Source of the DNA: Sulfurimonas sp. HSL3-1
Lineage (GTDB): Bacteria > Campylobacterota > Campylobacteria > Campylobacterales > Sulfurimonadaceae
Direction: 5' to 3'
Assembly: GCF_039645995.1 (NCBI RefSeq)
Contig: NZ_CP147920.1
Location: 372,001 to 436,000 of the forward strand
Length of the DNA stretch: 64,000 nt
Below the pieces are notes generated by a model, which saw nothing but the letters and a program-made list of their open reading frames with translations, had not been told where the DNA came from and did no database searches. A program made the position numbers and the translations under genes. Of the stretch, positions 1-17,818 are shown piece by piece; the stretch's first letter is position 1; each line of letters begins with the position of its first letter.

Positions 1-374
1 ACTTCGACGTCGTTGTCGCTGCACCGGACTGTATGGGTGTCGTCGGTAAGATCGGCCGTATCCTCGGGCCAAAAGGTCTGATGCCGAACCCGAAAACGGG
101 TACGGTTACACCGGACGTTGCTACCGCAGTCAAAAACGTCAAAGGCGGCCAGGTCGCTTTCCGTGTTGACAAAAAAGGTAACATCCACGCCGGTATCGGT
201 AAAGCAAGCTTCGACGCTGACAAGATCGCCGAGAACGTCAAAGCGTTCGTCGCCGCGATCAACAAGCAGAAGCCGGCTTCTTCCAAAGGCCGCTACATCA
301 AGAACGCTGCGCTCTCTCTGACGATGAGCCCGGCGCTCAAATTTGACGTCGCCGAACTGGCAGACATCAAGTAA
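1..374 (+). CDS. rplA: Ribosomal protein L1, C-terminal part
   Basis: This is the 3' part of the gene for 50S protein L1, which binds 23S rRNA at the L1 stalk and takes part in release of deacylated tRNA. The reading frame is open from base 3 and encodes about 123 residues ending at TAA 372-374; the start lies upstream of the window. The L1 signature around [19 protein letters not shown] is present, followed by the usual domain I return segment ending in [11 protein letters not shown]. It heads the L1-L10-L12-RNA polymerase gene series. In other bacteria L1 also represses its own operon, but that target would lie outside the window. Confidence 0.97.
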   Translation, partial: FDVVVAAPDCMGVVGKIGRILGPKGLMPNPKTGTVTPDVATAVKNVKGGQVAFRVDKKGNIHAGIGKASFDADKIAENVKAFVAAINKQKPASSKGRYIKNAALSLTMSPALKFDVAELADIK

Positions 375-549
375 TTTCTTCCCCTCCGGGGGACGGAAGT
401 CTTGCGTTTGACATCACGGATGCCAGACGCAAGATTTTCACGAAACGAAGATCTGAAATCTTTGGACTGAAGAGAGTTGGGGGCAGCCTGTGCTGCTTAA
501 TCGGCCTTTCCCCGCCCCGCTTGAAGTTAAAGTCTGGAAAGGAGAACGA
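375..549 (+). promoter_or_regulatory. Probable L10 leader (rplJ-rplL autoregulatory mRNA region)
   Basis: The 175 bases between rplA and rplJ contain no gene but can fold: CTTGCGT at 401-407 pairs with ACGCAAG at 427-433, and AGATTT near 432 can pair with AAATCT near 454. Known biology: the L10(L12)4 complex binds a structured leader upstream of rplJ and blocks its translation. The position, length and fold potential fit, but I could not score it against the Rfam L10_leader model, so the call is an inference. A strong ribosome binding site (GGAAAGGAG) ends the region just before the rplJ ATG at 550. Confidence 0.55.
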
Positions 550-1032
550 ATGACAAGAGCTGAAAAAACGGAAGTCGTCAACTATCTCACCGGTGAATTC
601 GGAAGTGTTGCGGCCGTCGTTATCTGTGACTATAACGGTCTTGGTGTTGCTGACCTGGAAGAACTCCGCGGTATGGCACGTCAAAGCGATGCGAAGGTTC
701 AGGTTGTTAAAAACACCCTGGCGAACATTGCTCTGGCAAACGCAGAGATGTCAGGTGTCGAGCTGAAAGATATGAACATCTTCATCTGGTCCGACGACGT
801 TATCGGTGCGGCGAAAGTTGCGGCGGATTTCGCAAAGAAAAACGAGAAACTGAGCATCAAAGCCGGTTACCTCGACAAAGAGCCTGCGGACAAAGCGAAA
901 ATTGAAGCTTTCGCAAAACTCCCGGGTCGCAACGAACTGCTTGGCATGCTGGCTGCTACCTGGATGGCACCGCTCACCAACTTTACGATCGGTCTCGATG
1001 CGCTTAGAAAGAAGCGCGAAGAAGAGGCTTAA
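550..1032 (+). CDS. rplJ: Ribosomal protein L10
   Basis: This encodes the 160-residue stalk-base protein L10, which joins L12 dimers to 23S rRNA and recruits translation factors. The start at ATG 550 is chosen because it follows AAAGGAG at a normal distance and gives the family N-terminus MTRAEKTE; an upstream in-frame start at 490 would add residues with no family match. The body has the conserved VVKNTLANIAL segment, and the C-terminal helix (LRKKREEEA) is where L12 binds. It lies 32 bases upstream of rplL, the usual pair, and is probably autoregulated through the preceding leader. Confidence 0.97.
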   Translation: MTRAEKTEVVNYLTGEFGSVAAVVICDYNGLGVADLEELRGMARQSDAKVQVVKNTLANIALANAEMSGVELKDMNIFIWSDDVIGAAKVAADFAKKNEKLSIKAGYLDKEPADKAKIEAFAKLPGRNELLGMLAATWMAPLTNFTIGLDALRKKREEEA

Positions 1033-1064
1033 TTACTATTACTAACTACCATTAGGAGATAAAA

Positions 1065-1439
1065 ATGGCTGTAACTAAAGAAGACGTACTCGAGTACATC
1101 TCTAACCTTTCCGTTCTCGAACTGTCCGAACTTGTTAAAGAGTTCGAAGAAAAATTCGGCGTATCTGCTCAGCCGGTCGCTGTTGCTGGTGTTGCCGGTG
1201 GCGACGCTGGTGCTGCTGCTGAAGAGAAAACTGAATTCGACGTTATCCTCAAAGACGCTGGTGCGAAGAAGATCAACGTTATTAAAGTTGTCCGCGGCCT
1301 GACTGGTCTCGGCCTCAAAGAAGCGAAAGAAGCGGTCGAAACTGCCGGTTCTGTTATCAAAGAAGGCGTCGACAAAGAGACTGCCGAAGCTGCAAAGAAA
1401 GAACTCGAAGAAGCCGGCGCTTCTGTCGAACTCAAGTAA
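1065..1439 (+). CDS. rplL: Ribosomal protein L7/L12
   Basis: This encodes the 124-residue stalk protein L12, present in several copies per ribosome and contacting EF-G, EF-Tu and IF2. The three parts are visible: an N-terminal dimerisation helix pair ([25 protein letters not shown]), an Ala/Gly/Val-rich flexible hinge at about residues 37-52, and a C-terminal globular domain with [27 protein letters not shown] lies 6 bases before the ATG. A strong hairpin with a T-run follows, which probably lets L12 be made in excess of the RNA polymerase subunits downstream. Confidence 0.98.
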   Translation: MAVTKEDVLEYISNLSVLELSELVKEFEEKFGVSAQPVAVAGVAGGDAGAAAEEKTEFDVILKDAGAKKINVIKVVRGLTGLGLKEAKEAVETAGSVIKEGVDKETAEAAKKELEEAGASVELK

Positions 1440-1453
1440 GTTTCACTATCATA

Positions 1454-1482
1454 TCGGAAGGCCTCGCCTTCCGAGCTTTTTT
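1454..1482 (+). terminator. Rho-independent terminator or attenuator after rplL
   Basis: TCGGAAGGC at 1454-1462 pairs perfectly with GCCTTCCGA at 1466-1474 around a 3-base loop, followed by GCTTTTTT. This is a textbook intrinsic terminator. Since rpoB follows in the same direction and I see no clear promoter between, it is probably partial, as the rplL-rpoB attenuator is in E. coli. Confidence 0.85.
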
Positions 1483-1484
1483 CC

Positions 1485-1528
1485 GGGCGCTTTTGCCATC
1501 CGTTTTTGTACGGCTGGCAAAAGTGCCC
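1485..1528 (+). other. Long stem-loop in the rplL-rpoB spacer, possible RNase III site
   Basis: GGGCGCTTTTGCCA at 1485-1498 pairs over 14 positions with TGGCAAAAGTGCCC at 1515-1528, with one G-U pair, and the 16-base loop can add CCG/CGG pairs. It starts 3 bases after the rplL terminator. In E. coli the same spacer has an RNase III-cleaved hairpin; a matching role here is inference from position and shape only. Confidence 0.6.
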
Positions 1529-1569
1529 TTACGTCGTTTATGGCAGGGACGCCTGCTTAGACACTGCAC

Positions 1570-10274
<8,705 letters not shown>

Positions 10275-10422
10275 GCAACTCTCCCGCGGGGCTTCCCCGC
10301 ACCCTCTCTCCCCTTTCACTTAAGATAAGCTAAAATTCAACTAAACTTTAGTATTATTTCGCGTTCAATACTCTCTCGTGAGAAGTATCTACTGGAACAT
10401 TTTAAATTATGAAAGGATTCAA

Positions 10423-10797
10423 ATGCCTACAATCAACCAGTTGATTCGTAAAGAGCGCAAGGCTGTGATCAAGAAGTCCAAGTCTCCTGCACTCGTAAAC
10501 TGCCCGCAGCGCCGCGGCGTCTGTACGCGCGTTTACACGACAACACCGAAGAAACCGAACTCGGCGCTTCGTAAAGTCGCAAAAGTCCGCCTGACATCAG
10601 GATTCGAGGTTATCTCTTACATCGGTGGTGAAGGCCACAACCTGCAAGAGCACTCCATCGTTCTCGTACGCGGCGGCCGTGTCAAAGACCTTCCGGGTGT
10701 TAAGTATCACATCGTTCGCGGTGCGCTCGATACTGCCGGTGTTGCCAACCGTACGGTTGCACGTTCTAAATACGGTACGAAACGTCCGAAGAAATAA
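10423..10797 (+). CDS. rpsL: Ribosomal protein S12
   Basis: This encodes the 124-residue decoding-centre protein S12. ATG 10423 follows GAAAGGA and gives the family start [10 protein letters not shown]; a GTG at 10378 in the same frame is rejected. The streptomycin-relevant lysines are wild type (K43 in TPKKPNS and K88 in GRVKDLPG). The 148-base spacer after rpoC holds a GC hairpin at 10286-10300 without a T-run and an AT-rich stretch near 10325-10360 that could carry a promoter, so rpsL-rpsG-fusA may be transcribed both with rpoBC and alone. Confidence 0.98.
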   Translation: MPTINQLIRKERKAVIKKSKSPALVNCPQRRGVCTRVYTTTPKKPNSALRKVAKVRLTSGFEVISYIGGEGHNLQEHSIVLVRGGRVKDLPGVKYHIVRGALDTAGVANRTVARSKYGTKRPKK

Positions 10798-10902
10798 GAA
10801 CGACCCTATAGTCAAGCATTGAGTATCGGGGGATTGCCCTGAGAAGATGTGAATACAAAGCGAGAGCTTTGAGTAAATTTTGAAAAAAATTGAAGCAAAT
10901 AA

Positions 10903-11379
<477 letters not shown>

Positions 11380-11463
11380 TCGTTATGCAACCCTTCCGTG
11401 CTACTATCGCGTCTCGCTTTAGGGCACGGTCCCCTCTAACTACTATATCTAAGGCTAATAACA

Positions 11464-13554
<2,091 letters not shown>

Positions 13555-13567
13555 GCCGTTGCCCCCG

Positions 13568-13586
13568 GAGCCTACGGGCTCTTTTT
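13568..13586 (+). terminator. Terminator of the rpsL-rpsG-fusA unit
   Basis: GAGCC at 13568-13572 pairs with GGCTC at 13577-13581 around TACG, followed by TTTTT. The stop codon of the convergent DUF3108 gene (13572-13574) lies inside the hairpin, so the two genes end within 20 bases of each other. Confidence 0.75.
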
Positions 13587-14321
13587 CAACCACTCCCGCT
13601 CCACTTTCAAATCACCAAACAGCAGAACATCCTTTAAGATAGCACTTTTAACGTAAAACGCTTCGTCCGTTTCGATTGCCATCTCCCCGTGGGCACTTCG
13701 GAAAATGTCCTGATCCAGCTGGACCCTGTAGCGGTACGGTAGGAGAGTACGTTCGATATGTACTTTTCCCCTGCCTGCCCCTGCGGCATTGAAGGTCAGG
13801 GAGTGCTCCGGTGCGAGCGTCGCAAGCTGCTGCCGTACATTGAAATAGAGGGTCAGGAGGTCATTGTCGGCGCGATAAGGTTCGAGTTGGAAAGAGCGGC
13901 GTTCGGCGGGTCTGGTCGTCGTGACATAGCGCATGGATGCGGCGTCGAACCGCCGCAGGGTGACGCGCATTTTTTCGTGCTGGGCCCGGAGGATGCCGCT
14001 GGGCCCGAAACGGTAGAGCTGTTCGCGGCGGTAGTCGTCCATCGTCCGCAGGACGCGGTAGCGTTCGGGAACGAGACGCCCCGCGGCGTCGATGTGCCCT
14101 TCGCTCTGAAAATATTCGCTGTGATGGTGCGCGAGCAGGGCGGCAACGCCCTGGAGCGTCGCGTTTGCTTCGATGCGGTAACGGCCCGCGTCCCTCTGCA
14201 GCTTCAGTGTGGCGCTCCCCACCTGCCCGATCACCCAGAATGAGATGGCGTAGCGCGCTTCGATCGTTGCGGCGTTCAGGCTGAATGCGGCAGCGGTGAG
14301 CAGGGAGAGGATACGCATCAT
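13572..14321 (-). CDS. DUF3108 family exported protein
   Basis: This encodes about 249 residues with an N-terminal signal peptide (MMRILSLLTAAAFSLNAATIEA), so it is probably periplasmic. The mature part resembles DUF3108, with YAISFWVIGQVGSATLKL followed by several beta-strand-like stretches and the RLVPERYRVLRT segment. DUF3108 proteins have no settled function; a lipid- or envelope-related beta-fold is often suggested. ATG at 14321 and at 14318 are both possible. It sits 6 bases after bpt in a four-gene unit with prfB and a lipoprotein, so it is probably transcribed from the prfB promoter. The family call rests on recalled motif resemblance only. Confidence 0.75.
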   Translation of the reverse strand: MMRILSLLTAAAFSLNAATIEARYAISFWVIGQVGSATLKLQRDAGRYRIEANATLQGVAALLAHHHSEYFQSEGHIDAAGRLVPERYRVLRTMDDYRREQLYRFGPSGILRAQHEKMRVTLRRFDAASMRYVTTTRPAERRSFQLEPYRADNDLLTLYFNVRQQLATLAPEHSLTFNAAGAGRGKVHIERTLLPYRYRVQLDQDIFRSAHGEMAIETDEAFYVKSAILKDVLLFGDLKVEREWLKKSP

Positions 14322-14327
14322 ACGCGC

Positions 14328-15071
14328 CTAGGAGGGGAGGTCGGTCCAGATGTCGGTCTCTTCGTCGGCGGGGCGTCCCTGCAGCTGCAGAAGAGGGGTA
14401 TAGGCGCGTTTGTACATCAGGCTCTGGCACCCTTCGACATAGTAGCCCAGATAGATCCAGGGCAGGCCACGCTCCTTGGCCATTTTGATCTGCCGGAGCA
14501 GGGAGTATTTGCCGAGGGAGCGGCCGGCGTACTCTGGATCATAGTAGAAGTAGATCGAGGAGATGCCGCTGGGGAGGATATCGATGAGATCGACGCCGAT
14601 GAGGCGTTCGCGGTCGAAATAGAGCACTTCGTAGCCGAAGTCGTTGTAGCCGTGCACAAAGGAGCTGTAGTAGTTGCGGGGGGTGACGGGCTGCTCGTCC
14701 CATCCGCGGTGGTGGTGCATATAGTGGTGATAGTCGGTGAAGAGCTCGAGATGTTTCCGGCTCATGCCGGGACGGCGGATCATGACGCTGAGGTCCTCGT
14801 TTTTTCGCAGGACCCGTTTTTCCGAACGGCTGAACCGGTAGGCAGCGACGTCTATTTTGATACTTTCGCAGGCGCGGCAATCGCTGCAGATGGGCCGGAA
14901 GAACATCTCGCCGAAACGGCGCCAACCCCGGCGAATGAGGTGATCGCAGTAGGTCGGGGAACAGTGGGCGATGATCTTGTAGTGGGTCGTCTGCCCCTGT
15001 TCGGGGAGGTAGGCGCACTTCTCTTCGAGGGCACACTCCTTGAGCAGCCGGTTCGCGCCCTGGGTTTTCAT
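14328..15071 (-). CDS. bpt: Aspartate/glutamate leucyltransferase (Bpt/ATE family)
   Basis: This encodes 247 residues of the bacterial arginyl/leucyl-tRNA-protein transferase family, which adds Leu from Leu-tRNA to proteins with N-terminal Asp or Glu and so feeds the ClpS-ClpAP N-degron pathway. The cysteine-rich N-terminal ATE domain is present (EEKCAYLP, HCSPTYCDHLIRRGWRRFG, CSDCRACESIKIDV), as is the C-terminal GNAT-like part with IYFYYDPEYAGRSLGKYS and YLGYYVEGCQSLMYK. The choice of Leu over Arg follows the bacterial family, not a residue I can prove. Its start overlaps the lipoprotein gene by 4 bases (ATGA), which implies coupled translation. Confidence 0.93.
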   Translation of the reverse strand: MKTQGANRLLKECALEEKCAYLPEQGQTTHYKIIAHCSPTYCDHLIRRGWRRFGEMFFRPICSDCRACESIKIDVAAYRFSRSEKRVLRKNEDLSVMIRRPGMSRKHLELFTDYHHYMHHHRGWDEQPVTPRNYYSSFVHGYNDFGYEVLYFDRERLIGVDLIDILPSGISSIYFYYDPEYAGRSLGKYSLLRQIKMAKERGLPWIYLGYYVEGCQSLMYKRAYTPLLQLQGRPADEETDIWTDLPS

Positions 15072-15670
15072 CGCTTCTGCTCGATCAGCTTCGTGGTGGT
15101 GTGTTCGAGGGTGTCGATGAGACGGTTCTCCTGTTCGGGGGAGAGTTTGCCGGAGGTGATAGAGTCGAGCATCTTCTCGGCCATCTTCATCTTCATCTCC
15201 TGCTCCTGGACCCGGAGCTTGTAGAGGAGCTCGTCCTCGTGGATCTTGAGGCGCTCCTTGCGGTTCTTGCCGGTGTAGTAGAAGAGGAACCAGAAGAGCA
15301 GGAGCAGCGCGGCGCCGATCAGCCAGACAAAATAGGTCGCCTCTTCATGCTCTTTCTCAATGGCGATCTTTTTGGTCTGGGCCTCCTCCATCGCCACCTC
15401 TTTGGTGATGCCGGCCTTGGCGACGTCGGTCTCGGAAATGAGCTTCTGGACTTCGATGTCGCGCGCTTTGTTGATCAGGGCGATCTCTTTGTCGGCGTCG
15501 GCTTTGATCTTGGCCGTTTCGACCTTCTCGGAGCGTTCGCGGAGTTGTTGCGGTGTCGCGTAGGGGCCTTGGGGATTCTGTCCCATCAGGTAGGGCTGCT
15601 GGCGGCTGTTACTTTCACCGCAGCCCAGGAGCAGCAGCAGCGGAAACAGAGCGAGGATCAGCCCGCGCAT
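15068..15670 (-). CDS. Lipoprotein with coiled coil and internal membrane helix, unknown function
   Basis: This encodes 200 residues I cannot assign to a named family. The N-terminus is a lipoprotein signal with a lipobox at LLLLGC (lipidated Cys about 17). A charged, probably coiled-coil stretch at about 45-108 (EKVETAKIKADADKEIALI and onward) is followed by one clear membrane helix at about 111-131 (YFVWLIGAALLLLFWFLFYY) and a second helical, Lys/Glu-rich tail. If both signals are used, the coiled coil is periplasmic and the tail cytoplasmic. It lies 1 base after prfB and overlaps bpt by 4 bases, so it belongs to that unit. Confidence 0.8.
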   Translation of the reverse strand: MRGLILALFPLLLLLGCGESNSRQQPYLMGQNPQGPYATPQQLRERSEKVETAKIKADADKEIALINKARDIEVQKLISETDVAKAGITKEVAMEEAQTKKIAIEKEHEEATYFVWLIGAALLLLFWFLFYYTGKNRKERLKIHEDELLYKLRVQEQEMKMKMAEKMLDSITSGKLSPEQENRLIDTLEHTTTKLIEQKR

Positions 15671-15671
15671 G

Positions 15672-16769
15672 CTAGCTCCTGCTCTGCGCGATCAGTACCC
15701 CTTCGAGCATCTTGTCGATGTCGCCGTCGAGGATGCCCGTGACGTTGGAGTAGGCCTCGTTCGAACGGGTGTCCTTGACCTGCTGGTAGGGCTGCATGAC
15801 ATAGGAGCGGATCTGGTGGCCCCAGCCGATCTCGCTCTTCTCGATCCCCGCCTCCTCCGCGCGTTTGAGTTCGAGTTCGTATTCGTAGAGGCGGGATTTG
15901 AGCATCTTCATCGCCGTCGCCTTGTTCTTGTGCTGGCTCCGGTCGTTCTGGCACTGCACGACGATATTCGTCGGGATATGGGTGATGCGAATGGCCGATT
16001 CGGTTTTGTTGACGTGCTGGCCGCCGGCGCCGGAGGCGCGGTAGGTGTCGATACGGATGTCTTTGTCCTCGATGACGATGTCGATGTCATCCTCGATTTC
16101 CGGGGAGACGAGCACCGAGGTAAAGGAGGTGTGGCGCTTGGCGTTGGAGTCGAAGGGGCTGATGCGCACGAGGCGGTGAATGCCGTTTTCGACCTTGAGA
16201 TAGCCGTAGGCGTTCTCGCCCTTGATGATGATGGAAGCGTCTTTGATCCCCGCCTCTTCGCCGCTCTGGTAGTCGAGGGTCTCGACGCTGAAGCCGCGCC
16301 GCTCCGCCCAGCGGGTATACATCCGCAGCAAAATGGAGGCCCAGTCCTGGGACTCGGTACCGCCCGCACCCGGGTGGATGGAGACGATGGCGTTGTTGCC
16401 GTCGTTGGGACCGCTGAGCAGCACCTCTATCTCCATGGTGCGGACGTTCTCTTCCAGATCGGCAGCTTCGTCGAAGAGGGTCTGGACCGTCTCCTCGTCA
16501 CCCTCCTCCTTGGCCATCTCGTAGAGGTCGGCGGCGTCGTCGAGGGCCCCGGCTGCGGTCGCGTATTTGGCGAGTTTGCGTTCCAGCTGGGTCTTCTCTT
16601 TCTGCACGACCGCTGCGTTGGCGGCGTCGTTCCAGAAGTCCTGGGAGTTTTCCAGCTCCGCGATCGCTTCCAGGCGGGTATTGATGGCATCGGGCTGGAC
16701 GACGCCCGTAATGTTCTGCATCTTCGTTTTAAGGGTTTTCAGCAGTTCGCCGTATTCGTAATGGTCCAA
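15672..16769 (-). CDS. prfB: Peptide chain release factor 2
   Basis: This encodes the 365-residue RF2, which reads UGA and UAA stop codons and triggers peptide release. The codon-recognition tripeptide SPF is present in [12 protein letters not shown], and the peptidyl-transferase GGQ motif is at residues 249-251 ([11 protein letters not shown]). The frame is open throughout from a TTG at 16767-16769, with GGAGAG a few bases upstream. The in-frame UGA and +1 shift near codon 26 that autoregulate E. coli prfB are therefore absent. It is first in a unit with the lipoprotein, bpt and the DUF3108 gene, and is divergent from panC. Confidence 0.96.
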   Translation of the reverse strand: MDHYEYGELLKTLKTKMQNITGVVQPDAINTRLEAIAELENSQDFWNDAANAAVVQKEKTQLERKLAKYATAAGALDDAADLYEMAKEEGDEETVQTLFDEAADLEENVRTMEIEVLLSGPNDGNNAIVSIHPGAGGTESQDWASILLRMYTRWAERRGFSVETLDYQSGEEAGIKDASIIIKGENAYGYLKVENGIHRLVRISPFDSNAKRHTSFTSVLVSPEIEDDIDIVIEDKDIRIDTYRASGAGGQHVNKTESAIRITHIPTNIVVQCQNDRSQHKNKATAMKMLKSRLYEYELELKRAEEAGIEKSEIGWGHQIRSYVMQPYQQVKDTRSNEAYSNVTGILDGDIDKMLEGVLIAQSRS

Positions 16770-16795
16770 AAATGTCTCTCCAAAAATAGATCAGA

Positions 16796-16811
16796 TATAA
16801 TGCCGATTATA
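16796..16811. promoter_or_regulatory. Face-to-face -10 boxes for panC (+) and prfB (-)
   Basis: TATAAT at 16796-16801 is a good -10 box for panC, 29 bases before its ATG. ATTATA at 16806-16811 is TATAAT on the - strand and serves prfB, 36 bases from its TTG. The two form one dyad, TATAATGCCGATTATA, with only 4 bases between. Polymerases on the two promoters would collide or exclude each other. Neither has an obvious -35. Confidence 0.6.
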
Positions 16812-16830
16812 TTCAATAGAGGCTTAAAAC

Positions 16831-17652
16831 ATGGAGATTATCAAGAGCCCCGATGCCCTGAAAGCCGCGCTTAAAGCGACGCAGGGCAGTGTCGGCTTCG
16901 TGCCTACGATGGGAGCGCTTCACATCGGTCACAAGACGCTGATCCAGGCGGCCAGAGAGGCGAACGACATTGTCGTTGTCTCCATCTTCGTCAATCCGAC
17001 GCAGTTCCTGGCCGGGGAGGATCTCGAGAGCTATCCGCGCCGCAAAGAGGCGGACGAAAAGATCTGCAGCCTGGCCGGGGTGGATTACCTCTTCTACCCC
17101 GATGTGTCTGACATGTACGGCGAGGACGAAGTGAGCCTCATCGCCCCGGATGTACGCGGCTACATTCTCGAAGGAACGTCGCGCCCGGGGCATTTTAGCG
17201 GGGTGCTGACGGTCGTCAACAAGCTGCTCAATATCGTCCGTCCCGACCGCGCCTATTTCGGCCGGAAAGATGCCCAGCAGCTGATGCTCATCCAGACGAT
17301 GGTCAAGAACCTTTTTATGGACGTTGAGATCGTGCCGTGCCATACGGTACGCGACAGCGACGGGCTGGCACTGAGTTCGCGCAACGCCTACCTCTCCGCC
17401 GACGAGCGCGGCGAAGCGCTGAAGATCTCCCGCGCGCTCACCAAGGCGTCGCATCTGGTCGGGAAGGGGGTGTTGGAAAGCGACCGTCTCTATGCGGAGA
17501 TGCTGGCCGTCCTGGAACCGCTGGAAGTCGAACACGTCGCCATCGTCAACCGGGCGTTTACGCCGCTTGACACGGTGGAAGTCGGCAATACGATCATTCT
17601 TGTCGAGGCGGTTGTCGGGACGACGCGGCTTTTGGATAACGTCTGGATATAG
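16831..17652 (+). CDS. panC: Pantothenate synthetase
   Basis: This encodes the 273-residue enzyme that joins pantoate and beta-alanine with ATP to make pantothenate, the precursor of coenzyme A. The ATP-binding PTMGALHIGH (HIGH motif) is at about residues 25-34, followed by VSIFVNPTQF, TSRPGHFSGV, YFGRKDAQQL and the KMSKS-like region LSSRNAYLS. Length and motifs are normal. It stands alone; the next gene is convergent, with a repeat element between. Other pan genes are not in the window. Confidence 0.97.
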   Translation: MEIIKSPDALKAALKATQGSVGFVPTMGALHIGHKTLIQAAREANDIVVVSIFVNPTQFLAGEDLESYPRRKEADEKICSLAGVDYLFYPDVSDMYGEDEVSLIAPDVRGYILEGTSRPGHFSGVLTVVNKLLNIVRPDRAYFGRKDAQQLMLIQTMVKNLFMDVEIVPCHTVRDSDGLALSSRNAYLSADERGEALKISRALTKASHLVGKGVLESDRLYAEMLAVLEPLEVEHVAIVNRAFTPLDTVEVGNTIILVEAVVGTTRLLDNVWI

Positions 17653-17653
17653 C

Positions 17654-17784
17654 TTTTGTTCCCCTTCTTTTTTGCTTATCCAAAAAAGAAGCCGAACCGG
17701 GAAGAAAAAAGGATAAAAGGCTACCGCTTTCGGGACATTCCACTCCCAGGCGATCCGGCTGACACGCTAATTACCGTTTCGGCC
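17654..17784. repeat. Dispersed palindromic intergenic repeat, copy 1
   Basis: This 131-base element recurs at 55498-55675. It begins with TTTTGTTCCCC and contains a perfect 10-base inverted repeat, CTTCTTTTTT at 17663-17672 and AAAAAAGAAG at 17682-17691, around GCTTATCC. A shared tail through CCGAACCGGGAAG, CGCTTTCGGGACA and CTGACACGCTAAT follows. It fills the gap between the convergent genes panC and ftsI. The palindrome could act as a two-way terminator. The short ORF across it is not thought to be real. Confidence 0.85.
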
Positions 17785-17818
17785 TTGATGGGAAAAATAA
17801 TCCCGCTCTAGTCTTTGC

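Noticed and set aside
10286-10300. GCGGGG/CCCCGC hairpin after rpoC as a terminator
   Set aside because: A 3-base loop and no T-run follow; it may fold but is not an intrinsic terminator by sequence.
17492-17716. A 74-codon frame across the end of panC and the repeat, and a 77-codon frame over the copy at 55454-55687
   Set aside because: Both are out-of-frame readings through the palindromic repeat, without ribosome binding sites.
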